Assembly: GCA_003561715.1 (NCBI GenBank)
Contig: PWVU01000157.1
Span: 1 to 5,712, forward strand
Reading direction: 5' to 3'
DNA length: 5,712 nucleotides
Source of the DNA: Candidatus Kaiserbacteria bacterium
Lineage (GTDB): Bacteria > Patescibacteriota > Minisyncoccia > Phycocordibacterales > UBA12088
The position numbers and the translations under genes are program-made. The first letter of the stretch is position 1, and every line of letters begins with the position of its first letter. The notes under the pieces are model-generated. The model saw only the letters and a program-made list of their open reading frames with translations, was not told the DNA's origin and did no database searches. Positions 5,410 to 5,712 of the stretch are shown here, piece by piece.

Positions 5410-5712
5410 CTACGGTTTATTCTGAAGGGATGAAATGAGTCGGTTGAGCATCTTCTGTATTGGCTCAAGTTGTTGATGCGCTTCGCTATGTTGTGTCTCG
5501 GTGATTAGTTTTAGTCGTTGAGCGATTTCCAACTGTGTCTCAAGTTCTGCTCCGGAACCGAATGCAATGCGTACGAACTGTATGAATTCTTTACTGCTGC
5601 CCCGTCTGCTTCCTTCAGCAATATTGGATGGAATCGATATTGCACATCTTCTCATTTGTGAAGTGAGCCCATACATTGCCTCTTTCGGAAAATGGTGGGT
5701 GAGTTGATACAC
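5410..5712 (-). CDS. Four-helix-bundle protein, 23S rRNA intervening-sequence protein (IVP) family, 5' end cut by window edge
   Basis: About 100 residues are visible, ending in TAG. The core FPKEAMYGLTSQMRR, then SIPSNIAEGSRRGSSKEF, then GSGAELETQLEIAQRL is the family signature: a basic, amphipathic four-helix bundle first known from ORFs inside 23S rRNA intervening sequences and related to the Avd accessory protein of diversity-generating retroelements. Known members are usually about 115-125 residues. The first visible codon is GTG, but it matches a valine inside helix 1 (family pattern ...VYxLTxxFPKE), so I read it as internal, with roughly 20 N-terminal residues outside the window. No rRNA or reverse transcriptase is visible here, so neither known context applies. 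The cellular role is unknown; nucleic-acid binding is a guess from the basic character. It lies 45 bases upstream of the PrgI gene in the same direction and could share its transcript. Confidence 0.88.
   Translation of the reverse strand: MYQLTHHFPKEAMYGLTSQMRRCAISIPSNIAEGSRRGSSKEFIQFVRIAFGSGAELETQLEIAQRLKLITETQHSEAHQQLEPIQKMLNRLISSLQNKP

Noticed and set aside
5410..5712. Diversity-generating retroelement Avd protein
   Set aside because: The fold family is shared, but no reverse transcriptase, template repeat or variable target gene is visible in the window, so only the general family call is supported.

Overview
The window reads as a bacterial chromosome fragment from the Candidate Phyla Radiation (Patescibacteria), most likely a Parcubacteria-type lineage. 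This rests on protein families, not on a database search. A PrgI-like protein is followed by a VirB4/TraC ATPase split into two ORFs, a VirB2-like two-helix pilin and a secreted multi-domain beta-sandwich protein, with a small four-helix-bundle gene next door. I associate that combination with these reduced genomes. The standard genetic code fits: the stops are TAG, TAG, TAA, TAA, TAA, TAA and TGA, and no gene is interrupted by in-frame TGA.

All seven recognised genes lie on the minus strand and read from the right end to the left. At 5410-5712 is a four-helix-bundle protein of the 23S rRNA intervening-sequence family, cut by the window edge. A 45-base, almost G-free leader (on the coding strand) with a perfect 14-base tandem duplication follows. 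Then come PrgI (4939-5364), the N-terminal VirB4/TraC part (4254-4928), the VirB4-like motor ATPase (2424-4247), a glycine-zipper membrane protein with a coiled-coil tail (1726-2412), an exported protein with three Ig-like units (645-1646) and a VirB2-like pilin with an unusual cysteine-containing tail (29-634).

Most junctions are only 6-11 bases, which suggests one transcript. The exception is the AT-rich 79-base gap at 1647-1725, which may hold a secondary promoter. Base composition also falls from GC-richer sequence in the ATPase gene to AT-richer sequence in the three downstream genes.

Together the genes look like the envelope core of a minimal type IV secretion or conjugative-pilus-like machine. 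PrgI (VirB3-like) and the two VirB4 pieces would form the inner-membrane motor, the pilin the filament subunit, and the membrane and Ig-like proteins lineage-specific channel or surface parts. No relaxase or VirD4 coupling protein is present here, so the substrate (DNA, protein or only pilus subunits) cannot be told. No RNA gene, CRISPR array, insertion sequence or convincing terminator was seen. The 28 bases at the left end hold nothing recognisable.
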